Origin: SAR116 cluster bacterium AG-426-B08 | Lineage (GTDB): Bacteria; Pseudomonadota; Alphaproteobacteria; Puniceispirillales; Marisalimonadaceae | DNA: 64,000 bases | Assembly (NCBI GenBank): GCA_003213175.1 | Contig: QCNN01000002.1 | Location: 1 to 64,000 of the forward strand | Direction of reading: 5' to 3' | In this document: positions 20,961 through 30,849 of the stretch, piece by piece | Layout of the letters: each line of letters begins with the position of its first letter | How positions within the stretch are numbered: position 1 is the stretch's first letter | Notes under the pieces: model-generated | What the model was told of the DNA's origin: nothing | What the model saw: only the letters and a program-made list of their open reading frames with translations | The model's database searches: none | Program-made: the position numbers and the translations under genes

Positions 20961-20961
20961 A

Positions 20962-22035
20962 ATGAATGAAGAAGTTTTATTTAATTTAAAAAATTCTTTA
21001 GGAATTATTACACTTAACCGTCCAGATCGATTAAATGCCCTAACATATAATATGGTTAAATTTATTAGTAGACATTTAGATGATTGGGAAAATAATGATT
21101 TAGTTAAAGCTGTTTTAATTGAGGGTGCTGGAGACAGAGCTTTTTGTGCTGGAGGAGACGTTGTAAATTTAAGAAAAAAAGTTTTGTCAGAGGGTGGTCC
21201 CCCCACAGAACTTTCTAGAAATTTTTTTTACGATGAATATTTGTTAAATTACAAGATTAATAAATATAAAAAACCTTTTATTGCACTCATAGATGGAGTG
21301 ACTATGGGAGGGGGAGTTGGCGTTTCAATGCATGGTAGTCATGTAATTGCTACTGAAAAAACTATGTTTGCAATGCCCGAAACTGCCATTGGTTTGTTTC
21401 CTGATGTAGGTGGAGGATGGTTATTAGCACAATTACCGTTGAGTGTTGGGTTGTGGTTAGCCCTTACCGGCGATAGGTTAAAAGCATATGACTTGTTAAA
21501 AATAGGTTTAGCTAATTTTTATTTAAACTCTAACAAAACAAATGATTTAAAAAATAGTTTAATTAATAGTGAAACTTTAAATAAAGAAAATGTGTCAAAA
21601 ATTATTAATCAATTTTCATCAAAACCTGAAAATGACAGTACTATAGAAAAAAATGAAGATATTTTAAAACGTGTTTTTGAAAATGAAACCATTGAAAAGA
21701 TATTTGAGACTTTGTTGATGTTAAAAAATGATGGAGTTGATTTTGCAGTTCATTTAGAAAAAGAACTTCAATTAAAATCACCAACTTCTCTCAAAATTAC
21801 AATGCAACAGATTTTAAATGCTAAAGATATGAGTTTAGAAGAAGATCTTATAATGGAATATAGAATGGTTCAAAAATGCCAGTCATCTGGTGATTTTTAT
21901 GAGGGTGTGAGGGCCATGCTGGTCGACAAAGATAGAAAACCTAAATGGCAACCAAAATCATTAAGTAAAGTAGATAATAATTATGTGAATGATTTTTTTG
22001 AACCATTAGGTGAAAAGGATCTTAAGATTAATTAA
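20962..22035 (+). CDS. 3-hydroxyisobutyryl-CoA hydrolase-like crotonase
   Basis: GAGDRAFCAGGDV, LIDGVTMGGGVGVSMHGSHVIATEKTMFAMPETAIGLFPDVGGGWLLAQLP. Confidence 0.9.
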   Translation: MNEEVLFNLKNSLGIITLNRPDRLNALTYNMVKFISRHLDDWENNDLVKAVLIEGAGDRAFCAGGDVVNLRKKVLSEGGPPTELSRNFFYDEYLLNYKINKYKKPFIALIDGVTMGGGVGVSMHGSHVIATEKTMFAMPETAIGLFPDVGGGWLLAQLPLSVGLWLALTGDRLKAYDLLKIGLANFYLNSNKTNDLKNSLINSETLNKENVSKIINQFSSKPENDSTIEKNEDILKRVFENETIEKIFETLLMLKNDGVDFAVHLEKELQLKSPTSLKITMQQILNAKDMSLEEDLIMEYRMVQKCQSSGDFYEGVRAMLVDKDRKPKWQPKSLSKVDNNYVNDFFEPLGEKDLKIN

Positions 22036-22051
22036 CTTTAGGAGAATATTA

Positions 22052-23230
22052 ATGACTAATACATATATCATGTCAGCTGTTAGGTCACCAATAGGAACTT
22101 TTGGAGGTTCATTAAAAAACTTCAATCCTGTAGATTTAGGAACATTAGTTTCAAAAGAAGCAATAAGTAGGTCTAATTTAAATAGTGAAGAAATTAACCA
22201 TGCAGTTTTTGGAAATGTTATACATACAGAACCACGTGATATGTATGTAAGTAGAGTTATAGGACTTCAATCAGGACTGAAAAAGGAATCTGCAGCTCTA
22301 ACTGTAAACAGATTATGTGGTTCCGGATTGCAAGCCATAGTAAGCGCAACTCAGTTAATTTTACTTGAAGACGCAGAAGTGGTGTTAGCAGGTGGAGTTG
22401 AAGTTATGTCGAGTGGTACTCATGTTGTTCAAGGTTTTAGATGGGGATCTCGTATGGGAGATGCGAAGGTGTTTGACATGATGCTTGGCTCTTTACAAGA
22501 TCCATTTGGGCATGGGCACATGGGTATAACCGCAGAAAATATTTCTGAGAGATATCAAATAAGTAGAGAGATGCAAGATAAATTTGCCTTAACAAGTCAA
22601 ACTAGAGCTGTAGACGCGATAGAGAATGGTAAATTTAAAGAGCAAATTATTCCCATAGAGATTAAAACAAGAAAAGGAATTGAAATATTTGACAAAGATG
22701 AGCATGTCAAACCTGACACAACTTTAGATACTTTATCTAACTTAAAAGCTGCTTTTAAAAAGGATGGTTCTGTCACAGCTGGGAATGCTTCTGGAATAAA
22801 TGATGGAGCATCAGCCTTAGTTCTTGCCAATGAGAAGAAAGCCAAAAAAGGAAAGCCATTAGCTAGAATAGTATCTTATGGTTTTGGAGGTGTTGAGCCA
22901 GATGAAATGGGGATGGGACCTATCCCAGCATCTAAAATGGCACTAAAAAAATCTGGTCTTAATGTAGATGATATTGATTTAGTTGAGTCTAATGAAGCTT
23001 TTGCTGCTCAAGCCTGTGCAGTTAATAAGCAGTTGGGCTTGGATCCAGCAAAGGTAAATGTTAATGGTGGAGCGATAGCTTTAGGTCATCCAGTAGGAGC
23101 CACAGGTTCAATCATTATGACAAAATTAATTCATGAATTAAAAAGCATCAATGGAAGATATGGTTTGGCAACAATGTGTATCGGTGGAGGTCAGGGTATC
23201 GCTGTAATAATTGAGATGACAAACAATTAA
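22052..23230 (+). CDS. acetyl-CoA acetyltransferase (thiolase)
   Basis: VNRLCGSGLQAIVSA, NVNGGAIALGHPVGATGSI, GLATMCIGGGQGIA; ATG at 22052 preceded by AGGAG (track start 22010 is upstream). Confidence 0.93.
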   Translation: MTNTYIMSAVRSPIGTFGGSLKNFNPVDLGTLVSKEAISRSNLNSEEINHAVFGNVIHTEPRDMYVSRVIGLQSGLKKESAALTVNRLCGSGLQAIVSATQLILLEDAEVVLAGGVEVMSSGTHVVQGFRWGSRMGDAKVFDMMLGSLQDPFGHGHMGITAENISERYQISREMQDKFALTSQTRAVDAIENGKFKEQIIPIEIKTRKGIEIFDKDEHVKPDTTLDTLSNLKAAFKKDGSVTAGNASGINDGASALVLANEKKAKKGKPLARIVSYGFGGVEPDEMGMGPIPASKMALKKSGLNVDDIDLVESNEAFAAQACAVNKQLGLDPAKVNVNGGAIALGHPVGATGSIIMTKLIHELKSINGRYGLATMCIGGGQGIAVIIEMTNN

Positions 23231-23685
23231 CTTGAAACTTTTGTTTTAATCATAAAATTTGAAATCCAAGTCATAACTATTTCGTTATTTTGATTGAAAA
23301 CTGTTTGATGAGAACGAACAGTTCCTCTTGAAGGATTTTTTGATGAAATTTTTTTTTCTAGAATTTCAACTTGTGTAACAAGTATATCCTCTGGATACAC
23401 TGGTTTTGTCCACCTTAATTCATCTATACCCCAAGCACCCATTCCAGTGCCTTCTATTACACCAGTTTCAAAGAATTGTGTAAACGATTTACCCAATGTC
23501 ATAAAACCACTTGAAACTAAGCGTTTAAAAGGTCCTTTTTTTGCTTCTTCTTCATCAATGTGAAAACTTTGAGGGTCGTAACTCTTTGCAAAGTTTATAA
23601 TTTCTTCTTTAGTGATTTTTTTTGGTTGAGTTTTAATACTCATACCAATCTTAAAATCCTCGAAATATAACGGAAGATTTTTCAT
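23227..23685 (-). CDS. MaoC-like hot-dog fold dehydratase
   Basis: FAKSYDPQSFHIDEEEAKKGPFKRLVSSGF. Confidence 0.85.
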   Translation of the reverse strand: MKNLPLYFEDFKIGMSIKTQPKKITKEEIINFAKSYDPQSFHIDEEEAKKGPFKRLVSSGFMTLGKSFTQFFETGVIEGTGMGAWGIDELRWTKPVYPEDILVTQVEILEKKISSKNPSRGTVRSHQTVFNQNNEIVMTWISNFMIKTKVSS

Positions 23686-23688
23686 ATT

Positions 23689-24438
23689 TTATCTTGGTGC
23701 TAATCGAACGGATCCATCTAATCTGATTGTTTCACCATTAATCATTGGGTTAGCTATTATACTATTGACAAGCATTCCATATTCTTTTGCAGTACCCAAT
23801 CTTTTAGGAAAAAGTGTGGTAGCTATCAAGCTTTGTTGTACTTCTTCACTCATGCCTGTTAGCATTGGAGTTTCAAACAATCCAGGAGCAATTGTATTTA
23901 TTCTAATTCCATGATTAGCAAGTTCCCTAGCAATTGGAAGAGTCATTCCAACAATACCACCTTTAGACGCAGAGTAAGCTGCTTGACCTATTTGTCCATC
24001 AAATGCAGCTACCGACGCAGTATTTATTATTAAGCCTCTTTCACCATCTTCATTAGGTGAGTTATGTTGCATTTTGTCAGCACATAATCTAAGCATATTA
24101 AAACTTCCAATCAAATTTATTTTTAAAACTTTTTCAAATAGATTGAAATCATGAATTCCTCTACTGGATACTATTTTTGCACCTGCCGCAATACCTGCGC
24201 AATTAATCAAACAATTTATATTTTCTAAATTTTTTACAGCTTCGGACATTAATTCTGGGTTAGATACATCACCCACAAAATACTCACAACCTAATTCACT
24301 AGAAATATTTTTTAATTTTTCTTCGTTTAAATCAATTAAAAAGATATTAGCTCCTTTTTCTTTTAAAACTCTTGCTGTACCTTCACCAAGACCACTACCG
24401 CCTCCAGTTATAACTGCATTAATTTTCTCAACTTTCAT
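23689..24438 (-). CDS. SDR-family 3-hydroxyacyl-CoA dehydrogenase (HSD17B10-like)
   Basis: VITGGGSGLGEGTARVL, NTASVAAFDGQIGQAAYSASKGGIVGMTLP, IRINTIAPGLFETPM. Confidence 0.88.
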   Translation of the reverse strand: MKVEKINAVITGGGSGLGEGTARVLKEKGANIFLIDLNEEKLKNISSELGCEYFVGDVSNPELMSEAVKNLENINCLINCAGIAAGAKIVSSRGIHDFNLFEKVLKINLIGSFNMLRLCADKMQHNSPNEDGERGLIINTASVAAFDGQIGQAAYSASKGGIVGMTLPIARELANHGIRINTIAPGLFETPMLTGMSEEVQQSLIATTLFPKRLGTAKEYGMLVNSIIANPMINGETIRLDGSVRLAPR

Positions 24439-24440
24439 TT

Positions 24441-25685
24441 TTATTCTCCAAAATTTCTTATATCGTCAATAACTTTTCCATCATTAGCTAATGATTTGGG
24501 TTCAACTAATTCTGTTTCTCCGTTTAAGTTAAGAACTTTTTTCATTTCTGCAACAATTGTTTTTTTTATTTTTTCTCTTTCGATTGAATTATACAAATCT
24601 GTCTCAATTATTAAATTTATAATATCCCTATTTTCCTCTCTATTAACAACTAGTCTACCTTTGACTTTAGATTTAAAAACAGTTTTTAAAATTTTATCAA
24701 TTTGTGAAGGTTGAACAAACATTCCTCTTACTTTAGTTGTCTGGTCTGCTCTTCCCTGCCAACCTTTGATTCTACAGTTAGTTCTTCCAGTAGAACTTAA
24801 TCCTGGTAAAAAGGAAGATAAATCACCTGTAGCAAATCTAAATATTGGTAGTTCAAAATTATTTAATACAGTGACTATAACCTCTCCAACTTCACCATCT
24901 TCTACTGCATCACCTGTTCCAGGCTTTACAATCTCTATAATAACATCCTCATCAACTATCATGCCATCATTCTGAGATGCTTCATATGCTATTAACCCTA
25001 AATCAGCTGTTCCATAACATTGAAAAAAATCAATATTTTTAGTTCTTAAATATTCTGCAACATTTGGAAATAATGGACCTCCTGATAAAACTGCTTTTTT
25101 TAAAAATTTTAGATTAATTTTTTTTTCATCAGCTTTTTCCAAGAGAATTCTCAGAAAATCTGGAACTCCAACATAGCCAGTTGTTTTTATATCTGACATT
25201 ATTTCAACTTGTGCATCGGAGTTTTCACTTCCAGCTGGAAAAACTGTGCACTTTAAAATCTTAGCAGCTTCTTCGAACATTAAACCTGCAGGTGTAAAGT
25301 GATAAGAGAAACAATTTTGAATTATATCACCTTTTATGAAATTTGCTGCATGCATAGCTCTTGCAAACCTCCACCAATTAGAACTACGTCCATCTAGATC
25401 ATAAATAGGCCCTGGAGATCTATAGATATGAGCAAATTGGTTGTAAGGTTCTATATTAAAATTAGCGAATGGCAGAATTTTTTTTTGTTTATCAATTAAG
25501 TCGCTTTTTCTTAAAATTTCAATTTTATTTAGATCTGATAGAGACGTTATTTCGCCATTAATTCTACTTTTTAAATTTTCATTTGTTTTAGATACTTCTA
25601 TCAGTTTTTTTAATTTTAAAAGTTGATCAGCTTGTCTTTCATCAGCTGATCGAATTTCAGAGTTGTCAAAAAAAAGTGATGTCAT
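24441..25685 (-). CDS. PaaK-like phenylacetate-CoA ligase family protein
   Basis: FSYHFTPAGLMFEEAAKILKCTVFPAGSENSD, FRFATGDLSSF, QGRADQTTKVRGMFVQPSQI. Confidence 0.85.
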   Translation of the reverse strand: MTSLFFDNSEIRSADERQADQLLKLKKLIEVSKTNENLKSRINGEITSLSDLNKIEILRKSDLIDKQKKILPFANFNIEPYNQFAHIYRSPGPIYDLDGRSSNWWRFARAMHAANFIKGDIIQNCFSYHFTPAGLMFEEAAKILKCTVFPAGSENSDAQVEIMSDIKTTGYVGVPDFLRILLEKADEKKINLKFLKKAVLSGGPLFPNVAEYLRTKNIDFFQCYGTADLGLIAYEASQNDGMIVDEDVIIEIVKPGTGDAVEDGEVGEVIVTVLNNFELPIFRFATGDLSSFLPGLSSTGRTNCRIKGWQGRADQTTKVRGMFVQPSQIDKILKTVFKSKVKGRLVVNREENRDIINLIIETDLYNSIEREKIKKTIVAEMKKVLNLNGETELVEPKSLANDGKVIDDIRNFGE

Positions 25686-25700
25686 TTTTTATTATTAAAC

Positions 25701-26549
25701 TTATAACCAGCGTTTTCTTCTACGGTATTGTTTAAAGTCTCTGTAGGACTGTCTTCCTTTTCCAGAAATTCCCAAATAAAATTCTTTAACATCTTCATTA
25801 TCCCTCATAGATTTTGCTGAACCCTCCATTACAACTCTTCCATTTTCTAATATATATGCGTATTCAGCATATTGAAGTGCCATGTTAGTATTTTGTTCAG
25901 CCAAAAGAATTGTAACACCCTCTTGTTTATTAATCTGTGATACTATTTCAAAAATTTGTTTTACTAATTGAGGTGCAAGACCCATTGAAGGTTCATCAAG
26001 TAATATCATACGTGGATTTGCCATTAGGGCCCTTCCTATAGCTACCATTTGCTGTTCACCGCCAGATGTGTAACCTGCTTGAGATGTTCTTCTATCTTTT
26101 AATCTTGGAAAGTAATTATAAACTCTTTCAAGATCGTATTTAACTTCTTTGTTATTTTTTCTTGTATAAGCTCCGGTCAACAAGTTTTCTTCTACAGTCA
26201 AATGTTCAAAACAATGTCTACCCTCCATTACTTGAATTACTCCTAGTTTGACTAGTTGAGAAGGATCTAGGGCATGCACATCAATATTTTCAAAACTAAT
26301 GGAACCTTTGGTTACTTCTCCTCGTTCTGAAGCAAGTAAGTTTGATATAGATTTCAAGGTAGTTGTCTTCCCAGCACCATTGCCTCCTAAAAGGGTTGTT
26401 ATTCCCCCTTTTCTTACATTTAAGCTAACGCCTTTTAAAACAAGAATAACATGATTATAAACTACCTCTATATTATTAACTATAAGTAGGTCTGTATTTT
26501 TTTTATTCTTTGAATGTTTTTTATTATTTTTTACAGAAATATCATCCAT
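25701..26549 (-). CDS. branched-chain-type ABC transporter ATP-binding protein (LivF-like)
   Basis: Walker A GGNGAGKTTT, signature SGGEQQM, Walker B MILLDEPSMGLAP. Confidence 0.9.
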   Translation of the reverse strand: MDDISVKNNKKHSKNKKNTDLLIVNNIEVVYNHVILVLKGVSLNVRKGGITTLLGGNGAGKTTTLKSISNLLASERGEVTKGSISFENIDVHALDPSQLVKLGVIQVMEGRHCFEHLTVEENLLTGAYTRKNNKEVKYDLERVYNYFPRLKDRRTSQAGYTSGGEQQMVAIGRALMANPRMILLDEPSMGLAPQLVKQIFEIVSQINKQEGVTILLAEQNTNMALQYAEYAYILENGRVVMEGSAKSMRDNEDVKEFYLGISGKGRQSYRDFKQYRRRKRWL

Positions 26550-26571
26550 CGTATTACCAAAAATGTTAAAA

Positions 26572-26602
26572 AAGAGAGTCTATGGTTATCATAGACTCTC
26601 TT
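26572..26602 (-). terminator. Rho-independent-type stem-loop after the substrate-binding-protein gene
   Basis: Perfect 13-bp stem AAGAGAGTCTATG/CATAGACTCTCTT, 5-nt loop; followed by T-run on the minus strand. Confidence 0.8.
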
Positions 26603-26607
26603 AAAAA

Positions 26608-27903
26608 TTAATTACAACGTAGTGCAATTTTTTGTTCTTTGGCGTATTTTGCAGAGTCTTCAGCTATTAGTTTATCAACTACATCTGAATCACCATACAT
26701 ATACTCAGTAATCATGTTCCATTTTTTAGCTTTTGCATCCCATTGCTGGACAGCTGCTAATCCACTTCCGCCATGATTTTCACAAGTGTTTTTAAATGGT
26801 GGAGAAAAGTTCTTAAAACCTAACTGTTCCATTCTCGCTGCGTCTAGATTCACATTTTCCATCCCATCACGATACATTGCTGCAGTGATTTTTGATGTTC
26901 CGTGCATTTTTTGAGCAACTCTAGCAGCTTCTACTTGTACCATAGCCTGAAACAAACCTCTATTATAGAGCACTGTTCCAAAGTGAGAGCCATCACCTGA
27001 GGCATTTCCTTTGTCATGAACATATTTTTTAATATCTTTATGAACTTGATAGTCAGTACCAGGTGCATTAAAGGTTAATGCTTTATAACCATGAGCTCCT
27101 TGACCTGCAGGTAAAACATCATTTTCAGAACCAGACCACCATATACCTATGAAATTTTCCATAGGAAATTTAATTGATGCAGCTGATTTGACTGCAACAG
27201 AGTTCATTACACCCCATCCCCACATCAATATATAATTTGGTCGACTTTTTCTAATCTTTAACCATGTAGCTTTTTGCTCTTGTCCAGGATGATCTACTGG
27301 AAGAAGCATTAACTTATAACCATGCTTTTTTGCTAATGTTTCAAGTGTACGAATTGGTTCTTTACCGTAAGCAGAGTTATGATAAACCAAGGCAATTTTT
27401 TTATTTTTAATATTACCAAGGTTTTGCTTCAAGATATGTCTTATGGCAATTGAAGCACCATCCCAATATGTAGCTGGAGCATTAAAAATCCATTTAAACA
27501 CTTTACCATTTTTTGCTGATGTTCTTCCATAACCTGTTGAGTAAATAGTTACTCCATCAGCAGTAGCTTTTGGTATCAATTGATAAGTAATACCTGTTGA
27601 CATCGGTTGGAAAACCATTGCACCTTCTTTATGTTTTTCATAGCACTCGACACCGACTTGAGTTTTATAACCTGTTTCGCACTCTGGAAAAACAATTTTT
27701 TCGCCACCGATTCCACCATCTCTAGCATTTATCATTCGATAGTAATCGACAAAACCGTCAGCGTTAGGAATACCATTCGGTGCATAAGCCCCCGTACGAT
27801 ATACAAGCATAGGAAATTTTAAATCAGCAGAAGCAATTTCTAGAAAACTTCCTATTGCAATCACTGACCCTAAAAGTCCTAAAAGTAGTTTTTTTAATCT
27901 CAT
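26608..27903 (-). CDS. ABC transporter substrate-binding protein (HAAT family)
   Basis: Signal peptide; type I periplasmic-binding fold-like sequence; adjacent to LivHMGF-like genes. Confidence 0.88.
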   Translation of the reverse strand: MRLKKLLLGLLGSVIAIGSFLEIASADLKFPMLVYRTGAYAPNGIPNADGFVDYYRMINARDGGIGGEKIVFPECETGYKTQVGVECYEKHKEGAMVFQPMSTGITYQLIPKATADGVTIYSTGYGRTSAKNGKVFKWIFNAPATYWDGASIAIRHILKQNLGNIKNKKIALVYHNSAYGKEPIRTLETLAKKHGYKLMLLPVDHPGQEQKATWLKIRKSRPNYILMWGWGVMNSVAVKSAASIKFPMENFIGIWWSGSENDVLPAGQGAHGYKALTFNAPGTDYQVHKDIKKYVHDKGNASGDGSHFGTVLYNRGLFQAMVQVEAARVAQKMHGTSKITAAMYRDGMENVNLDAARMEQLGFKNFSPPFKNTCENHGGSGLAAVQQWDAKAKKWNMITEYMYGDSDVVDKLIAEDSAKYAKEQKIALRCN

Positions 27904-27949
27904 AAATTCCTCCTTGTTGAGATATAAATCCCTTTTCTATATTATAGCA

Positions 27950-29032
27950 TTAGTAAGGGAAAGGCCACCTTCTTAATTTTTCTTTTGCGATGGACCATAG
28001 TCTTGCGAGCCCATGTGGCTCTACAATTAAAAAAACAACCATTAGTAATCCCCAAATGGTTATTTCGAAATGTTTGGCAGTAACGGCTGATAATCCTACT
28101 AAATCAACCATGAAATTTTTTAATACAATTGGCAAAAGTACAATGAATGCAGCTCCTAAAAAAGAACCAAGCATAGAACCTAAACCACCAATAATAATCA
28201 TAAATAGGACAGGAAAGGAAATAGCCATGATATCGAATGACTCTGTAACTTCAAGAGCACCTAAATACACAGCAAAATATAGTGAACCAGAAATTCCAAT
28301 GTAAAAAGAACTAATAGCAAAAGCTGTAAGTTTAGTTTTTAGAGGAGGTACTCCTATTATCTCTGCAGCTATATCCATATCCCTAATAGCCATCCAAGAT
28401 CTACCTATTTTACTTCTAATCATATTTTTTGCTGCAAAACCAAAAACTACAACTAAAACAAGACAGAACAAGTATGTAGCATATGGTGGAGCCGCCGCAC
28501 CAGTGACAGGCACACCAAACATAGTCCTCTCAGATACAGTGATTTGTCCAGTATCAGAGTAATTATAAAACCATGGAACTTTATTGAAAAGCCATACTAA
28601 AAAAAACTGGGAGGCTAAGGTTGCTACTGCTAAGTAAAAACCCTTTATTCTAAGCGAAGGTAATCCAAATAAAATTCCAACCAGAGCAGAAATAAATCCA
28701 GAAATGATAACAATGATCATTATATTTAGATCTGGATATGTTGTCATAAGTTTATATGTTGAGAATGCACCTACGGCCATGAATCCACCAGTACCCAGGG
28801 ATACTTGACCACAATAACCAGTTAATATATTAAGCCCTATTGCTGCCATAGAATAAATTAGAAAAGGAACTAAAATTGCTTTTTCCCAGTAGCTATCAAC
28901 TACAAAAGGAACAAATAAGAAAGCGACAAGCATTAATAGACTAAAAGCTATCTTATCTTGCATTAAAGGAAAAATAGCATGGTCAGATCGATAATTAGAA
29001 TTGTACTGTCCAGTTTCTTTATATATCATCAA
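27950..29032 (-). CDS. branched-chain-type ABC permease (LivM-like)
   Basis: GLNILTGYCGQVSLGTGGFMAVGAF, GGLGSMLGSFLGAAF. Confidence 0.9.
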   Translation of the reverse strand: MMIYKETGQYNSNYRSDHAIFPLMQDKIAFSLLMLVAFLFVPFVVDSYWEKAILVPFLIYSMAAIGLNILTGYCGQVSLGTGGFMAVGAFSTYKLMTTYPDLNIMIIVIISGFISALVGILFGLPSLRIKGFYLAVATLASQFFLVWLFNKVPWFYNYSDTGQITVSERTMFGVPVTGAAAPPYATYLFCLVLVVVFGFAAKNMIRSKIGRSWMAIRDMDIAAEIIGVPPLKTKLTAFAISSFYIGISGSLYFAVYLGALEVTESFDIMAISFPVLFMIIIGGLGSMLGSFLGAAFIVLLPIVLKNFMVDLVGLSAVTAKHFEITIWGLLMVVFLIVEPHGLARLWSIAKEKLRRWPFPY

Positions 29033-30033
29033 ACCCTCTCAATAATTTTTTCCCCAAATAGTCCTTGGGGTCTAAATAATAAAAATACCAAAGCCATAAA
29101 ATAGGCAAACCAGTTTTCAATTGCACCTATGTCGAAGAGACCACCTATGTAAATCTCTGCTAATTTTTCACCAACTCCAATTAATAACCCTCCAATTATT
29201 GCTCCAGGAATAGAGGTAAACCCTCCTAAGATTAATACAGGTAGTGCTTTCAAGGCTATTAGTGAAAGAGAAAATTGGACGCCAGACTCCGTTCCCCACA
29301 TAATCCCTGCAACCATGGCAATAAAACCAGACATAGCCCAAACAAAAACCCATATTGTTCTTAGTGAAATTCCTACTGAAAGTGCAGCCTGATGGTCATC
29401 GGCAACTGCTCTTAAGGCTCTTCCCGTTTTGGTATACTGTGAAAACAGAGCTAACGCTGTTACTAAAATTACAGCAATTACAGTCGCCCAAACATTTAAC
29501 ACATCTATGTACATACCATAATATTCGCTACCTTCAGCTGCTAGACCAATTGTTGCATTTTCTAACCATTCTGAACCACCACTGGGTATACCAACATCTA
29601 ATACTTTAACATCTGAACCCCACATTAGATCACCAATACCTTCAAGAACAAAAGCTAATCCAATTGTAGCCATAAACAATATTATAGGCTCTTGGTTAAC
29701 AAGATGCTTCAAAACTAATCTTTCAATGATCCAAGCTAAGACAATCATAGTAATGATTGTAAAAATAATAGCTAAAAAACTATGTATTTCTGGGTACCAA
29801 TGGTGAAGTTTAGTTCCAAATAATTCGTTTATTAAATGTGAGAAGGGTACTTGTCCAGTTTGGAAACCTACCAACGTTAGAGCTGCAAATAGAGCAAAAA
29901 CACCTTGAGCAAAATTAAAAACGCCAGAAGCTTTAAAAATTAATACAAAACCCAAGGCAACTAGGGAATACATAATGCCGGACATTAGTCCATTAAGAAC
30001 CGTTTCAATGAAATTGAGTAACTCTACACTCAT
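29029..30033 (-). CDS. branched-chain-type ABC permease (LivH-like)
   Basis: ETVLNGLMSGIMYSLVALGFVLIFKASGVFNFAQG; ATGA overlap with livM-like gene. Confidence 0.9.
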   Translation of the reverse strand: MSVELLNFIETVLNGLMSGIMYSLVALGFVLIFKASGVFNFAQGVFALFAALTLVGFQTGQVPFSHLINELFGTKLHHWYPEIHSFLAIIFTIITMIVLAWIIERLVLKHLVNQEPIILFMATIGLAFVLEGIGDLMWGSDVKVLDVGIPSGGSEWLENATIGLAAEGSEYYGMYIDVLNVWATVIAVILVTALALFSQYTKTGRALRAVADDHQAALSVGISLRTIWVFVWAMSGFIAMVAGIMWGTESGVQFSLSLIALKALPVLILGGFTSIPGAIIGGLLIGVGEKLAEIYIGGLFDIGAIENWFAYFMALVFLLFRPQGLFGEKIIERV

Positions 30034-30045
30034 TTAACAACACAT

Positions 30046-30849
30046 CTAATCATTTGAGACTCCCAAATACGCATCAATAACTGCCTTATTAATTCTAATT
30101 TCTTCAGGTTTACCTGATCCAATTTTTTTTCCATAGTCTAGCACAACAATTCTATCTGAGATATCCATTACAACACTCATATCATGTTCAATTAAAACAA
30201 TTGTTGTTTTAAGTTCATGATTAGCTGTTAAAACAAATCTACTCATGTCTTGTTTTTCCTCAACATTCATACCTGCCATTGGTTCATCTAAAAGAAGAAT
30301 TTCTGGTTCCATCGCAAGAGCCCTTCCAAGCTCAACCCTTTTTTGTAGTCCGTATGGAAGTGAACCAACAGGAGTTCTTCTTATTGATTGGAGGTCTAAA
30401 AAATCTATAACTCTCTCTACTTTTTCTCTATGAAAAGTTTCTTCTTTTTCAGCTGGCCCAATATACAAAGCTTGCATAAACAAATTTTGCTTTTGTTTTA
30501 ATAATCTTCCAGTCATTAGATTATCTAATGTACTCATGCCTTTAAAAAGGGCTATATTTTGGAATGTCCTTGCGATACCACTTTTTGCGGCAAACTCAGG
30601 TTCCATTTGTAATCTTTCTTGACCAGCAAAATTAATTTTACCAGATGTTGGCTTATAGAATCCATTAATGACATTCAGCATTGATGACTTTCCAGCTCCA
30701 TTTGGTCCAATTATAGCAAACACCTCACCTCTTTTTACCTCAAAAGAAACTTCTGTTAATGCTTTAACACCCCCAAAAGATAAGCTGATATTTTTTAATT
30801 CAATTATATTTTTACCAAATGGGATATTTTTAATTTTAGATAGACTCAT
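30046..30849 (-). CDS. branched-chain-type ABC ATP-binding protein (LivG-like)
   Basis: GPNGAGKSSMLNVINGFYKP, LPYGLQKRVELGRAL, ILLLDEPMAGMN. Confidence 0.9.
   Translation of the reverse strand: MSLSKIKNIPFGKNIIELKNISLSFGGVKALTEVSFEVKRGEVFAIIGPNGAGKSSMLNVINGFYKPTSGKINFAGQERLQMEPEFAAKSGIARTFQNIALFKGMSTLDNLMTGRLLKQKQNLFMQALYIGPAEKEETFHREKVERVIDFLDLQSIRRTPVGSLPYGLQKRVELGRALAMEPEILLLDEPMAGMNVEEKQDMSRFVLTANHELKTTIVLIEHDMSVVMDISDRIVVLDYGKKIGSGKPEEIRINKAVIDAYLGVSND

Noticed and set aside
20937-21206. 89-aa minus-strand ORF
   Set aside because: Antisense to the 3-HIB-CoA hydrolase-like gene; spurious
27990-28304. 104-aa plus-strand ORF
   Set aside because: Antisense to the LivM-like gene; no recognisable domain or ribosome-binding site
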